Source: CAVQUE01 sp046290435 (lineage in GTDB: Bacteria > Actinomycetota > Acidimicrobiia > Acidimicrobiales > UBA8592). From it: a stretch of 64,000 nucleotides of DNA. Each line of letters begins with the position of its first letter. Position 1 is the first letter of the stretch. Positions 34,164 to 43,614 of the stretch are shown in pieces. Position numbers and translations under genes: made by a program. The notes under the pieces were generated by a model that saw only the letters and a list, made by a program, of their open reading frames with translations, was not told the origin of the DNA and did no database searches. The DNA is taken from NCBI GenBank assembly GCA_046290435.1, contig JBKAGO010000068.1:62001-126000 (forward strand), written 5' to 3'.

Positions 34164-34275
34164 CCGTCGAGGTCCGGCACCAGATCGAGGCAAGCGAAAA
34201 TCACCAACCGGCTCGGCCGGCCCTGAACCGGACTTCCGTCGGCAGCTGCCAGGCCATGCGGAACCGAGCTCGACG

Positions 34276-34310
34276 CTCAGCGGAAGCGCGGGGTGGCCAT
34301 CATGTGCTCG
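34276..34310. repeat. 35-bp repeat shared with 23551-23585
   Basis: This stretch covers the last 11 codons of the alternative-oxidase-like gene and recurs 10.7 kb away with one mismatch (A at 34299, T at 23574), in the same orientation. Confidence 0.85.
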
Positions 34311-35020
34311 CTCTCGAGCTTGTGGAGGCGCTCGTCGAAGCTGATCTGGCGGAACAGGTCGGCCAGGCTGTCGAAGTCGCCGAAGTCGGCGGTGAACTCG
34401 CCGCTGTAGGGCACGTGTTCCCACTCGGGATGGTCCTGCACCAACAGGGCGTATTCGTGCTCGGCGTGGTCCTCGAAGTCGGCGTTGAGGCGGTAGCTGC
34501 GTGCCGGTCGCAGCGCATAGAGGAACCACGACAGCTGGTAGTAGCCGAAGGCGAGGAGCTGGGGGATCACCCGGCTACGCAGGAAGCCCCGGCGCTCGCC
34601 GCCGGCGGTCAGTTCCTCGAGGATCAGCAGGTGCCACTGCTCGTTGTCCTGCTCCCAGCGGGCGATCCGCACCCGGTCGAAGACCCGACGGGCGAACCCG
34701 GGCTCGTTGGCGGTGTGGGTGACCGCGACGTAGGCGACGTTCTCCCACGCCTGGTACGGCACACGGGCCACCAACTCCAGGACACGGAACTTCTCGAGGG
34801 ACCGGTCCTCGCCGTAGACGCGGTCCATCACCCAGAACAGCGCCTTGGAGCTCAGCGTGTAGCGACGTCTGGGGCTCGACAGGGTGCGTTGGTGCTCTTC
34901 GACGAGCTGGTCGTGGTCGAGGCGCCGCATCGGTCCGAACGGCGGGCGTTCGCCGATCGCGGAGGACACCGGGCCGAGTTCGGCACTGAGAGGGGTGGGG
35001 GTGAGGGTGTCTTGGGCCAT
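34277..35020 (-). CDS. Alternative-oxidase-like diiron membrane protein
   Basis: A 247-residue protein with the pattern of the alternative oxidase family, which oxidises quinol and reduces oxygen at a carboxylate-bridged diiron centre. Glu/His ligands are visible: EQDNEQWHLLILEEL (E-x-x-H), FEDHAEHEYALLV and FDERLHKLESEH (E-x-x-H). Two amphipathic/hydrophobic stretches (AFWVMDRVY, LLAFGYYQLSWFLYAL) could insert into one membrane leaflet. The exact match to true AOX is weak (NEQWH instead of NERMH), so it may be a related diiron protein of unknown activity. No respiratory genes are adjacent. Confidence 0.75.
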   Translation of the reverse strand: MAQDTLTPTPLSAELGPVSSAIGERPPFGPMRRLDHDQLVEEHQRTLSSPRRRYTLSSKALFWVMDRVYGEDRSLEKFRVLELVARVPYQAWENVAYVAVTHTANEPGFARRVFDRVRIARWEQDNEQWHLLILEELTAGGERRGFLRSRVIPQLLAFGYYQLSWFLYALRPARSYRLNADFEDHAEHEYALLVQDHPEWEHVPYSGEFTADFGDFDSLADLFRQISFDERLHKLESEHMMATPRFR

Positions 35021-35070
35021 GGATCCAATGGTCCCACCGCCCGTTCCGGCAGCGATCGCGGCGAAGGTGG

Positions 35071-35760
35071 TCAGCCGTCACCGTCGGTTCGAGCCCATGG
35101 GGTCGGTCCGATCGCCGGTCGTCGCCGCGAAGCAGTCAGCCGGTGATCGGCGGCGGCTCCGCCCACGTCGCCGCTCTGGCCGCACATGAAGGTGTGGCGG
35201 GAGAAGCCCTTGGCGGCGACCACCGCCGGGACGTCCTCGGTGCCGGACTGGACCCCGACCGGAATCGCCGGCGCCGGCGCCAGCCCTTTCGCGATCGTGG
35301 CGATCTCGTCGTGGTCGGCGCAGCGGATGCGGCGTTCACCGAACGGGGCGACGGCGTCGGCGCGGCGGAAGCCGCCGCCGACGAGTGTGCCCGACACGGC
35401 GCCCGAGCACGTGACCACGCGCAGCAGCGGCCGCGCCGTCGCCGCGATGACGTGTGCGCCGGCCACGTCCAGGTCGGCCGCGACCTGGAGCTCCGGTCCC
35501 GGGCGCTCGTCGAGGCGCGCCGAACGGATCTGCACCACGACGTCCTCAGCGTCCGCGTGCGCCTCCACGACGGCGAAGGAACCGACCACGAGCCCGAGCT
35601 CGATCGGCGCCATGGCGTGGATCTCACGACCGTCGGTGGACATGGCGACCTGCGCAGGGCCGAAGCGTTCGTACAGCATGCGCCGCCAGCCCAGATCGCG
35701 AGCAACGTCGGCGGGCGCCTGCTCCCCATGCGACGCGATGGACGGCTGGTGTTCGGTCAT
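35071..35760 (-). pseudogene. HerA-like ATPase N-terminal domain, truncated inside the Walker A motif
   Basis: The 229-residue frame starts at an ATG with GGAGGG upstream and reads like the N-terminal barrel region of HerA/VirB4-type ATP-binding proteins. It ends with GFSRHTFMCGQSG, where family members continue SGKT (as I recall it). Here the sequence changes at once to DVGGAAADHRLTASRRRP and a low-complexity end. In the neighbouring frame the DNA reads TWAEPPPITG and a stop, which could be the original C-terminus. An internal deletion joining the P-loop to the 3' end explains this. The product could not bind ATP. Confidence 0.6.
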
Positions 35761-35885
35761 GGCGATCCCTCCACGATGTTCGTCGGCACGATACGGGACC
35801 GGCTCGGTGCGGGTTGATCGACAGAGGCCCGGGTGCCCTGTACTACGGTCACGATCGCTGGACACGCGGCGGAAATCGGAGCGCA

Positions 35886-36629
35886 GTGACAACCATGGGG
35901 ACGGCCGTGGCGGCAGCGGGTGCCGTCGAGGCACACAAGACCTACGGCAAGGGCGACGCTGCGGTTCACGCGCTGGCCGGCGTCACCGTCGGGTTCCCGA
36001 GCGGCCGGTTCACGGCGATCATGGGACCATCGGGTTCGGGCAAGAGCACCTTGATGCAGTGTGTCGCCGGACTCGACCGGCTCACGTCCGGTCAGGCGTA
36101 CATCGGCGAGACCGCCATCACCAACATGGACAAGACCCAGCTCGCGCTGCTGCGACGCGATCGGCTCGGGTTCATCTTCCAGCAGTACAACCTCATCCCG
36201 ACGCTCACCGCCGAGGAGAACATTCTCCTGCCGTTGACGCTGGCGGGCAGCGATCCCGACCGCGACTGGTTCGACTCGATCGTGCGCACCGTCGGCCTGG
36301 GCGACCGATTACAGAACCGGCCGGGCCAGCTGTCGGGCGGTCAGCAACAGCGGGTCGCCGTGGCCCGGGCGCTCGTGTCACGGCCCGAGATCGTGTTCGC
36401 CGACGAACCCACCGGGGCCCTCGACTCCCGCACCGGCACCGAGATCCTCGGCTTCATGCGCTCGATGGTCGACGACACCGGCCAGACCATCGTGATGGTC
36501 ACCCACGACCCGCACGCCGCAGCGTTCGCCGACAACGTCTTGTTCCTCACCGACGGGCGTATCACCGACGAGATGGCCGCCCCGAGCGTCGATCGGGTAC
36601 TGGACCGCATGAAGCGCTTCGAGGTCTGA
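35886..36629 (+). CDS. ABC transporter ATPase, MacB/LolD type
   Basis: A 247-residue ATPase of the MacB/LolD/FtsE group, which powers mechanotransmission exporters rather than importers. Walker A is GPSGSGKST, the Q-loop FQQYNLIPTLTAEEN, the signature LSGGQQQRV, Walker B IVFADEPTGALDS and the switch VTHDPHAA. GTG 35886 has GGAG four bases upstream; ATG 35895 is the alternative start. The gene sits one base before the permease gene and forms an operon with it. Confidence 0.93.
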   Translation: MTTMGTAVAAAGAVEAHKTYGKGDAAVHALAGVTVGFPSGRFTAIMGPSGSGKSTLMQCVAGLDRLTSGQAYIGETAITNMDKTQLALLRRDRLGFIFQQYNLIPTLTAEENILLPLTLAGSDPDRDWFDSIVRTVGLGDRLQNRPGQLSGGQQQRVAVARALVSRPEIVFADEPTGALDSRTGTEILGFMRSMVDDTGQTIVMVTHDPHAAAFADNVLFLTDGRITDEMAAPSVDRVLDRMKRFEV

Positions 36630-36630
36630 G

Positions 36631-39150
36631 GTGTTCAAGCTCGGTCTCCGAGGCGTCCGGTACAACCTCGGCCGCTACATCGCCACGCTTCTCGCCATCG
36701 TCACGGGTGTCGCGTTCTTCTCGGCGTCGGGGTTCGTCGCCGACCGGGTGATCTCGGCGTTCGAGGGCGACGTCGACCGCCAGTACGGCGCCGTCGACGC
36801 CGCGCTCATTCCCGACGACCGCGACGACTTCTCCAGCGACGCCGCATTCGACCTGCGCGTCGGCGGCCAGGCCGTCGATGCCATCGCGGCGCTCGACGAG
36901 ACGGCGGCGGTCGCCGGCGACCTCACCGGCGACGTGGCATTCCTCGCGCCCGACGGCGACGTGTTCGCCGACAACGCCACCGGGCGGCTGTGGATCGAAG
37001 ACGACGACCTCAATCCCACCGACCTCGAGGCCGGCACCGCGCCCGCGGCAGCCGGGGAGATCGCCGTCGACCGTGGCCTCGCCGACGATCACGATCTCAC
37101 CCTGGGCGACGCAGCCACCCTCCTGACGCTGGCCGGGCCCCAAGACGTGACGATCACGGCCATCACCGGCTTCGGCGATTCCGACGCGCAGGACGGCGTC
37201 GGCACCGTGTCGATCCCTGCGGCCACCGCGTTCGAGTGGCTCAACCGGGGTCAGGTGGAGTTCGCCGCGGTGTACCTGCGGGCCAACGGCGAGCCCCAGG
37301 ATCTGGTGGCCGCCGTCGAACCGCTCGTCCCCGCCGGCTTCCGCGTGCAGGACGGCGACGAGTTCCGGGCCGACCTGCGCGTCGAGGTGGGTGGCATCGG
37401 CCGTGCGCTCGAACGCGCGCTGCAGTTCTTCGCCACGCTCGCGCTGCTGGTCGGTGGGTTCGTCATCTACAACACGTTCAACGTGATCGTGGCGCAACGC
37501 ACTCGCGAGCTCGCCGTGCTCGCCGCCATCGGCGCCACCCCCAAACAGCTCCGACGGTCCCTGCGCTCCGAAGCGCTGCTGATCGGCCTGCTCGGATCCG
37601 CCCTCGGCGTCATCGCAGGATTCGGCCTGGCCTTCGCGCTGGTGGTGGTCCTCGCCCGCTTCGGCGTCGAACTCCCCGGCAGCGGCATCGAGATCGGCAC
37701 CGACACCGTCGTGGTGGCCATGCTCTTCGGCACCGTCGTCACCCTCGTCTCGGCGACGTTGCCGGCCCGTCGTGCCGGCAAGGCCGAACCGATCGAGGCG
37801 TTGCGCCAGGCCGACGCCGGCGTCGTCGGGGTGGGGCGGGCACGCTCCATCGCCGCGGCGGTACTGACCGTCGGGGGCATCGTCGCGATGCTCGCCGGAC
37901 CCACCGCGCTCATCATCGGGCTGGGGACGCTGGTGCTGTTCGTCGGCGTCATCGCACTCGGGCCCCTCATCGCCGTGGCAGGCAGCAAGATTTTGGGCCC
38001 GGTCCTGGGCCGCTTCGGGCTCGAGGGCCGCCTCGCCGCCGACAACACCGCCCGCAACCCCTCGCGGACGGCGACCACATCGAACGCGCTGCTCATCGGG
38101 GTGTTCCTCGTGACCTTCGTCAGCGTCGCGGGCACCAGCGCCAAGGATTACGCGGTGGCCGAGATCAACGAGCTGTCCACTGCGGACTTCACCATCGAGA
38201 GCACCGGCGGCACCATCGACGAGACCCTCGTGGGCGACATCGAGGCGGTCGACGGCGTCGAGCTCGTCACCCCCTTCCGGCGCGAGACCGTCGCCCTGAC
38301 CGTCGACGGAGAGCCGTCGGGCTCGACGTCGCTGTCGACGGGCGACCTCGATGCGCTCCGCGAGGCCGCCGGCATCGAACTCGACGAGGGCTCCTACGAC
38401 GACCTCGGCCCCGGCACCGTCGTTCTGCTCGGCACCCAGGTGGCAAGTGGCGGCGGCCTCGGGTCGACAGCGGTTTTCACCGACAGCGCCGGCGACGTCG
38501 CCGAGCTCGAGGTGGTCGGCGTCATCGGGGTCTCCCTCGACGCCATGGTCACCGGGGCGATCGTGGCGCCCGAGACCTTCGATGCCTTCGTCGGCGACAC
38601 GGCGCCGACGTTCGCGTTCGTGAAGACCGCACCCGGCGTACAGACCGACGTCGAGGACGCCATCGCAGATGTCACCGACCTGCGCCCCGACGTGTCGGTG
38701 CAGGAGGGCAACCTGGTCGGGCGCGTCATCGGCCAGATCTTCGACTTCCTCATCAACGCCGTCAACGGCCTGCTGTTGATGAGCGTGATCGTCGCGCTCA
38801 TCGGCATCGTCAACACGATGACGCTGTCGATCCTCGAACGCCGACGCGAGCTCGGCCTGCTCCGCATCGTCGGGATGGTCGACCGTCGGGTCCGGCGCAT
38901 GGTGCGCATCGAGTCGGTGCTGATCGCCGCCCTCGGCACCGTCAGCGGGATGCTGCTCGGCACGTTCTCGGGCTTCGCGCTGATCACCGCGATCGGTCGC
39001 CTGTCCGACGCGGCCATTGACGTGAGCTTCCCGCCGCTGCTGCTGGGCGCCATCTTGGCCCTGGGCGTCGGGCTCGGTTTCATCGCCGCGCTGATCCCGG
39101 CGCAGCGCTCCACCAAGCTCGACGTCCTCGACGCCATCCAGGCGAGCTGA
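36631..39150 (+). CDS. FtsX-like ABC permease (MacB-type exporter)
   Basis: An 839-residue permease with ten predicted membrane helices: one near the N-terminus (about 18-38), three around 265-410, two around 415-450, and three at the C-terminus (about 705-835). The two FtsX domains are NTFNVIVAQRTRELAVLAAIGATPKQLRRSL and NTMTLSILERRRELGLLRIVGMVDRRVRRMV, the coupling helices to the ATPase. Two large periplasmic-type domains lie at 40-255 and 480-700. Such duplicated-FtsX proteins export lipids, lipoproteins or peptides in actinobacteria. It starts at GTG one base after the ATPase stop. Confidence 0.92.
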   Translation: MFKLGLRGVRYNLGRYIATLLAIVTGVAFFSASGFVADRVISAFEGDVDRQYGAVDAALIPDDRDDFSSDAAFDLRVGGQAVDAIAALDETAAVAGDLTGDVAFLAPDGDVFADNATGRLWIEDDDLNPTDLEAGTAPAAAGEIAVDRGLADDHDLTLGDAATLLTLAGPQDVTITAITGFGDSDAQDGVGTVSIPAATAFEWLNRGQVEFAAVYLRANGEPQDLVAAVEPLVPAGFRVQDGDEFRADLRVEVGGIGRALERALQFFATLALLVGGFVIYNTFNVIVAQRTRELAVLAAIGATPKQLRRSLRSEALLIGLLGSALGVIAGFGLAFALVVVLARFGVELPGSGIEIGTDTVVVAMLFGTVVTLVSATLPARRAGKAEPIEALRQADAGVVGVGRARSIAAAVLTVGGIVAMLAGPTALIIGLGTLVLFVGVIALGPLIAVAGSKILGPVLGRFGLEGRLAADNTARNPSRTATTSNALLIGVFLVTFVSVAGTSAKDYAVAEINELSTADFTIESTGGTIDETLVGDIEAVDGVELVTPFRRETVALTVDGEPSGSTSLSTGDLDALREAAGIELDEGSYDDLGPGTVVLLGTQVASGGGLGSTAVFTDSAGDVAELEVVGVIGVSLDAMVTGAIVAPETFDAFVGDTAPTFAFVKTAPGVQTDVEDAIADVTDLRPDVSVQEGNLVGRVIGQIFDFLINAVNGLLLMSVIVALIGIVNTMTLSILERRRELGLLRIVGMVDRRVRRMVRIESVLIAALGTVSGMLLGTFSGFALITAIGRLSDAAIDVSFPPLLLGAILALGVGLGFIAALIPAQRSTKLDVLDAIQAS

Positions 39151-39172
39151 CGACCGGGCAAGGGCCGGGCAG

Positions 39173-39562
39173 TCAGCGCCCGAGCGCCTCCGCTCGCTCC
39201 TGCCGGGCCTTCTCGAGCAACGCACGGAGGGCGACCTCGTCGACTGCGTCGGGGCGCACCTTGACGTGACGGATGCGAGCACCGGTGCCCTCGATGATGC
39301 CGGCCGGATCGTCGAGCAGCGCCCCGTGGTAGAAGCCGAGGTTGACCCAGGCCCGCTGGGGCGCGAGGTAGGCGTAGGACTCGCTCATCTTCTTCTCGCC
39401 CCAGCCGTACGCGGCGACGCCCTCACCGGTGCGGGGCACCTCGACGACGTCGGGATGCAGCTCGGCGATGAGCGCACGCAGCCTGTGCGCCAGATCGGCC
39501 AATTCGGGTGGCCGGCCCTCGAGGATCTGCTCGAAGGTCCCCAGGCGTTCGATGGAGATCAT
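39173..39562 (-). CDS. DUF1801-family protein
   Basis: A 129-residue protein of the DUF1801/YdhG-like family, with LHPDVVEVPRTGEGVAAYGWGEKK and AYLAPQRAWVNLGFYHGALLDDP followed by RHVKV, the usual conserved strand-turn pattern. Function is unknown. It converges with the FtsX permease gene and is separated from the alcohol dehydrogenase by about 110 bases. Confidence 0.83.
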   Translation of the reverse strand: MISIERLGTFEQILEGRPPELADLAHRLRALIAELHPDVVEVPRTGEGVAAYGWGEKKMSESYAYLAPQRAWVNLGFYHGALLDDPAGIIEGTGARIRHVKVRPDAVDEVALRALLEKARQERAEALGR

Positions 39563-39671
39563 GCGTCACCTCTGCGGTCTCGGCGATCGGCGATGTGGCA
39601 GGAAGTGAACGCCATGCGCAGCCCGGAGTCAAGGGGCTGTCGGCGACGGAAGTCCCCACCACGAGCCGATG

Positions 39672-40694
39672 TCAGGCTGCGGCGTCGGTCATGTCGAACA
39701 CGAGCCGGGCGGCGACCTTGCCGGCGAGGACCTCGTCGAAGCATTCGTTGACGGTGTCGAGCGCCCGGGTCTCGGCGATGACCTGCGTCCGCCCCGCGGC
39801 GTGCAGGGCGAAGCAGTCGGCGAGGTCGTTGCGGGTCCCGACGAGGGACCCCATGATCTGGATGCCGCGCAGCACCGTCTCGAACACCGGCAGTTGCAGC
39901 GTGTTGTCCGCCGGCAGGCCGACGAGCACGAGTCGTCCCGTCGGGTTGAGGCACGCGTACGCGGCCTGCATCGCCTTGGGTGACGGCACCGTCACCAGCG
40001 CGATGTCGGCCCCGCCCATGGCGGCCACCTCGGCCACCTGATCGCCGCGGGCGTCGACGACCTCGTCGGCGCCGAGCTCGCGGGCCAGGTCGAGCTTGGC
40101 GTCCTCGACGTCGACTGCGATGGTGCGACCGCCGAACACCTTGCCGTACTGGAGCCCGAGGTGACCGAGCCCACCGACGCCGACGACCATCACGGTCTCC
40201 GCCGGCTGGGGAGCCGCCGACTTGAGTGCGGCATAGGTGGTGACCCCGGCACAGGTGATGGGCGCAGCATCGACCGAGCTCACCGACTCGGGGACCTTCA
40301 CCACGTGGCTGGCGTAGCCGATCGCGTACTCGGCGTAGCCGCCGTCGATCGTGTAGCCCATGTACTGAGGCGCCACGCAGTAGGTCTCCTTGCCGGCGAT
40401 GCAGTACCGGCACCGGCCACAGGCCTGCGCCAGCCACGGCAGCGCAACCCGGTCGCCCACGGCGATGTCGTCGACGCCCTCGCCCACCTCGACCACCCGC
40501 CCGACGCCTTCGTGGCCCGGGATCAACGGGAGCTTCGGCTTGACCGGCCAGTCCCCGTGGGCGGCGTGGATGTCGGTGTGACACAACCCGCTCGCCTCGA
40601 TCCGCACCAACACCTGTCCCGAGCCGGGACTCGGCACCTCGACATCGCGCACCTCGAGGGGCGCACCGAACCCCGTCACCACCGCTGCCTTCAT
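39672..40694 (-). CDS. adhP: Zinc-dependent alcohol dehydrogenase (AdhP type)
   Basis: A 340-residue medium-chain NAD(P)-dependent alcohol dehydrogenase. Catalytic zinc ligands are in SGLCHTDIHAAHGDW (Cys, with Asp/His relay) and PGHEGVGRV (His-Glu); the structural zinc loop is CGRCRYCIAGKETYC. The Rossmann motif is VGVGGLGHLG. The closest class by eye is AdhP, oxidising primary alcohols to aldehydes. ATG 40694 is supported by GGAGG nine bases upstream; a frame extension to 40748 looks non-coding. An aldehyde dehydrogenase occurs far downstream (60768), not linked. Confidence 0.93.
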   Translation of the reverse strand: MKAAVVTGFGAPLEVRDVEVPSPGSGQVLVRIEASGLCHTDIHAAHGDWPVKPKLPLIPGHEGVGRVVEVGEGVDDIAVGDRVALPWLAQACGRCRYCIAGKETYCVAPQYMGYTIDGGYAEYAIGYASHVVKVPESVSSVDAAPITCAGVTTYAALKSAAPQPAETVMVVGVGGLGHLGLQYGKVFGGRTIAVDVEDAKLDLARELGADEVVDARGDQVAEVAAMGGADIALVTVPSPKAMQAAYACLNPTGRLVLVGLPADNTLQLPVFETVLRGIQIMGSLVGTRNDLADCFALHAAGRTQVIAETRALDTVNECFDEVLAGKVAARLVFDMTDAAA

Positions 40695-40844
40695 GTCGCC
40701 GTCCTCCGTCGCCGTGATCGCCTGCCGGGACCGTAACGAGAAGGTCACTCCCCTGGTAGGGCCCGTGGTCCCTACCGCCGGCGAGGCGGACGTCGCCGCT
40801 CGCGCCGGGGCAGCAGGTCCCCGGGCCGGCTCCGCGCTCGAGGG

Positions 40845-43448
40845 TCAGAGCAGGCCGAGCTCGTGGGCCTTGCGAACGGCGTCGTCGCGATCGGTGGCGC
40901 CGAGCTTCTGATAGATGTGCTTCACGTGGGTCTTGACGGTGTTCGTCGAGACGAACAACGCCGTCGCGATCTCGGCGTTCGAGAGGCGTGTGGGCAGATA
41001 CTCCAGCACCTCCAGCTCGCGCGGGCTCAGGCGATCGATCAGCGGCTGTGGACGTCGGACCGAGCGGCGGCAGGCTCGGACGACGTCGTCGAGATGCGCC
41101 GTCGGCGCGCGCCTGCGTGCGAGATCTTCCAACAACTCGAGGCCGACGACCCCGCTGTCGAGGTACACGCGGCTCGTGCCCTGGCGTGCGGTGCGCCGCA
41201 GCACCTCCTCGAGCAACACACAGGCTCCGGCGGTGTCGCCTCGGCGATGGGCCACCAACGCGTTCGAGATGTCGCGCTCGAGCGTCCCGAACGGCGCTGC
41301 GCCCGCGGGCCAATCCGCCAGGTACTTCGCAGCCCGTTCGACCTCGTCGCAGTCGAGCGAGGCGACGACCGCCGCATAGGCCAGGTCCCAGCCGACGTCC
41401 TGCGCTCGATCGACGACCTCCCACCCGGCGACCGCATCGCCACAGGCGAACTGGGCGCGCAGCTCGGCCGCCCGAGCACGGGACTCCACCAGGGGAGCCC
41501 GATCGGTCGGAGGCAGCCGTTCGAGCCGTCGCAACCAGCCGAACGCGCTGGCGGGCTCGCCGTCGGCCACGCTGACTAGCGCCCGCTCGGCGAGGATCAG
41601 CGCGGTCATCGGCGACCGATCCCATCGCATGGCCAGCTCGAGTGCCGCGTCGGCTCGCTCTGCGGCGTGATCGAGGTGGTTCTGCGAACGCGCCGCGATG
41701 ACCCGGGCGACGTGGGCCATCGGCGTGGACGGATGACTCTCGGAGAGGTGACGGCCGGCGAGCTCGAGGGCCCGGTCGGCATGCGACGTGGCACTCGATG
41801 CGTTGTGGAGCAGCGCCTCCACCAGCGCAGTCGTCGCATGGCGATGCACCTGGAGCGCGACCGGCGTGGACACGGCCCCGTCGACCCCGCGCCGAGCAAA
41901 CGGCGCAGCGGTGCCGTCGCAACGCAGCAGGCGCGCCTGCGCCGTCGCCCAATCGAGGGTGGACCTCACGTCGGCCAGCGATGTCGCCCCGAAGACGTCG
42001 GGCAGCCGCGCCTCGTCCACATGATCGATGGCAGCCAGCGCCGCCTCGGCGCGATCGGACATCGCGGCGCTGGGGTTGCGCGACAGCACGATCATGCAGT
42101 GTCCGACATCGGCGACCAGTTGCTCCTCGACGGTCAGATCTCGGATCCGTTCGAGATCGACCAGGACAGCGGCGGCGGCCTCGGGCGAACCCACCGAGAG
42201 ATGCATGGCTGCGAGGCCGAGCGCCAACCAGGGGCGGGCAAAGACCGCCCGACGTGGCATCGTCTGCATCCACGAGACGAGTGTCCGCGCCCTGCCCTGC
42301 TCCCAGAGGCCGCGGCCCTCGGAGCGGATCAGCTCGGCGAGCCCGCTCCAGTCCTCGGCCGCGATGAGGTAGCCGGCCGCGTACTCGACATCACCACGCT
42401 CGAGGGCACGCGACGCGGCACGGCGACGGAGTGTCCTCGGACGCTCGGGATCGAGCGACACGAGATCCTGGCGCAGCAACTCTCGGAGGAGCCGGTAGCA
42501 GCGGTACTGCCCGGCGCCGTCGGCGACCTTCGTCAGGAAGACACCGCGATGGTGCAGGTCTGCCAGGATCGCCGCCGAGTCCGAACGCCGGGTCACGAAG
42601 TCGCACATGTCCGGATCGAGCAGCTCCAACACGGACGTGTCCTGCAGGAATGTGCGGACGTCGTCGGATTCGAAGGCCAGGATCTCCGCCGACATGAAGT
42701 CGACGATGTTCCGATCGGTCGCCCCAATTGCAAGCCCGGGATCGGCGAGGCCGGTGCCGGTGCTGACGAGCGACAGCGCAGCCAGGTACACCGCCACCGG
42801 CCAGCCCTCGGTCCGGTCCAGGAGATGATCGGCGGCGTCCACGCCGATCTCCACGCCGGCGACACCGGCCACGACCGCCCTGGCCTCGGCGTTGGTGAAC
42901 CGGAGGTCGTCGGCTCGGATCTCGAAGAGGTCGCCGCGACTGCGGAGCCGGGCTGTCGGCATGGCCGGATCGACGCGCGCCGTCACGACGAAGTGGACAT
43001 GGGGCGGTGCCTCGAGCACGAGCCGCGAGAGTTCCTCGACCACCGAGGCGTCGACGCGATCGATGTCTTCGACGACGACGACCAGCGGCTCGGGCGACAT
43101 CCAGAGCTGCTCGAGGAGCAGGTCGATGAAGCGGTCACCCAGGGCGACGGCGCAACCCTCGAGCGAACCGGCCAGTGCATCGCCCATGCCCGGACGGGCA
43201 CGGTCCAGCGCTGCCAGGAGATGGTGGCCGAGCCGCACCGGATCGGCGTCGCGCTCGTCGAGCGACAGCCACGCCTGCCGATCGGTCGGCATCGACTCCA
43301 GGAACTGCGAGATCATCGTCGACTTCCCATAGCCCGCGGGAGTGATGACCGTCACGAGCCGGTGGTGCCATGCCTGCTCCATCAATGCCGCCACGCGGCG
43401 TCTCGCGACGGCGAACCTCGGCGCGCCGGGCGGAGTCAATTTCGCCAT
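40845..43448 (-). CDS. MalT-type LuxR-family ATP-dependent transcriptional activator
   Basis: An 867-residue STAND-type activator. It opens with KLTPPGAPRF and the P-loop PAGYGKSTMI, followed by sensor LVVVVEDIDRVDAS (Walker B), a winged-helix linker and a long TPR-like helical region (about 380-780). The C-terminus is a LuxR HTH (LSPRELEVLEYLPTRLSNAEIATALF, VKTHVKHIYQKLGATDRDDAV). MalT-like proteins bind an inducer and activate nearby genes; the sulfatase/SHOCT cluster to the right is the obvious target. ATG 43448 is chosen over GTG 43460 because an operator-like palindrome ends there. Confidence 0.93.
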   Translation of the reverse strand: MAKLTPPGAPRFAVARRRVAALMEQAWHHRLVTVITPAGYGKSTMISQFLESMPTDRQAWLSLDERDADPVRLGHHLLAALDRARPGMGDALAGSLEGCAVALGDRFIDLLLEQLWMSPEPLVVVVEDIDRVDASVVEELSRLVLEAPPHVHFVVTARVDPAMPTARLRSRGDLFEIRADDLRFTNAEARAVVAGVAGVEIGVDAADHLLDRTEGWPVAVYLAALSLVSTGTGLADPGLAIGATDRNIVDFMSAEILAFESDDVRTFLQDTSVLELLDPDMCDFVTRRSDSAAILADLHHRGVFLTKVADGAGQYRCYRLLRELLRQDLVSLDPERPRTLRRRAASRALERGDVEYAAGYLIAAEDWSGLAELIRSEGRGLWEQGRARTLVSWMQTMPRRAVFARPWLALGLAAMHLSVGSPEAAAAVLVDLERIRDLTVEEQLVADVGHCMIVLSRNPSAAMSDRAEAALAAIDHVDEARLPDVFGATSLADVRSTLDWATAQARLLRCDGTAAPFARRGVDGAVSTPVALQVHRHATTALVEALLHNASSATSHADRALELAGRHLSESHPSTPMAHVARVIAARSQNHLDHAAERADAALELAMRWDRSPMTALILAERALVSVADGEPASAFGWLRRLERLPPTDRAPLVESRARAAELRAQFACGDAVAGWEVVDRAQDVGWDLAYAAVVASLDCDEVERAAKYLADWPAGAAPFGTLERDISNALVAHRRGDTAGACVLLEEVLRRTARQGTSRVYLDSGVVGLELLEDLARRRAPTAHLDDVVRACRRSVRRPQPLIDRLSPRELEVLEYLPTRLSNAEIATALFVSTNTVKTHVKHIYQKLGATDRDDAVRKAHELGLL

Positions 43449-43455
43449 GACTATG

Positions 43456-43474
43456 GTCACACGAGGATAGTGAC
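43456..43474. promoter_or_regulatory. TCAC-N9-GTGA palindrome, copy 1 (upstream of MalT-type gene)
   Basis: TCAC at 43457-43460 and GTGA at 43470-43473 are separated by nine bases, 8 bases before the regulator's ATG. The interior is not symmetric. The place fits autoregulation. Confidence 0.5.
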
Positions 43475-43614
43475 ACCGACACTGCCACCTCGACCCGGGT
43501 CCTTCGACACGAAGTCGGGACTCGGCGATCAGCGTCCACCGAGCGTCTGCCGGGCGCCTGCACCTGCGGAAGGGACCGCTGTCGTTCGCCGGCGGATTCG
43601 TTTCCGTCGGCTCG

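Noticed and set aside
36562..39282. A 906-codon open frame on the minus strand opposite the FtsX-like permease gene
   Set aside because: It is a mirror of the high-GC codon pattern of the real gene (strong third-position GC), rich in Asp/Arg/Gly/His without any domain pattern. The plus-strand frame has full FtsX motifs.
39559..42273. A 904-codon minus-strand open frame across the alcohol dehydrogenase and the LuxR gene
   Set aside because: The translation is Arg/Gly-rich and crosses gene boundaries; both real genes are in other frames of the same strand with clear domains.
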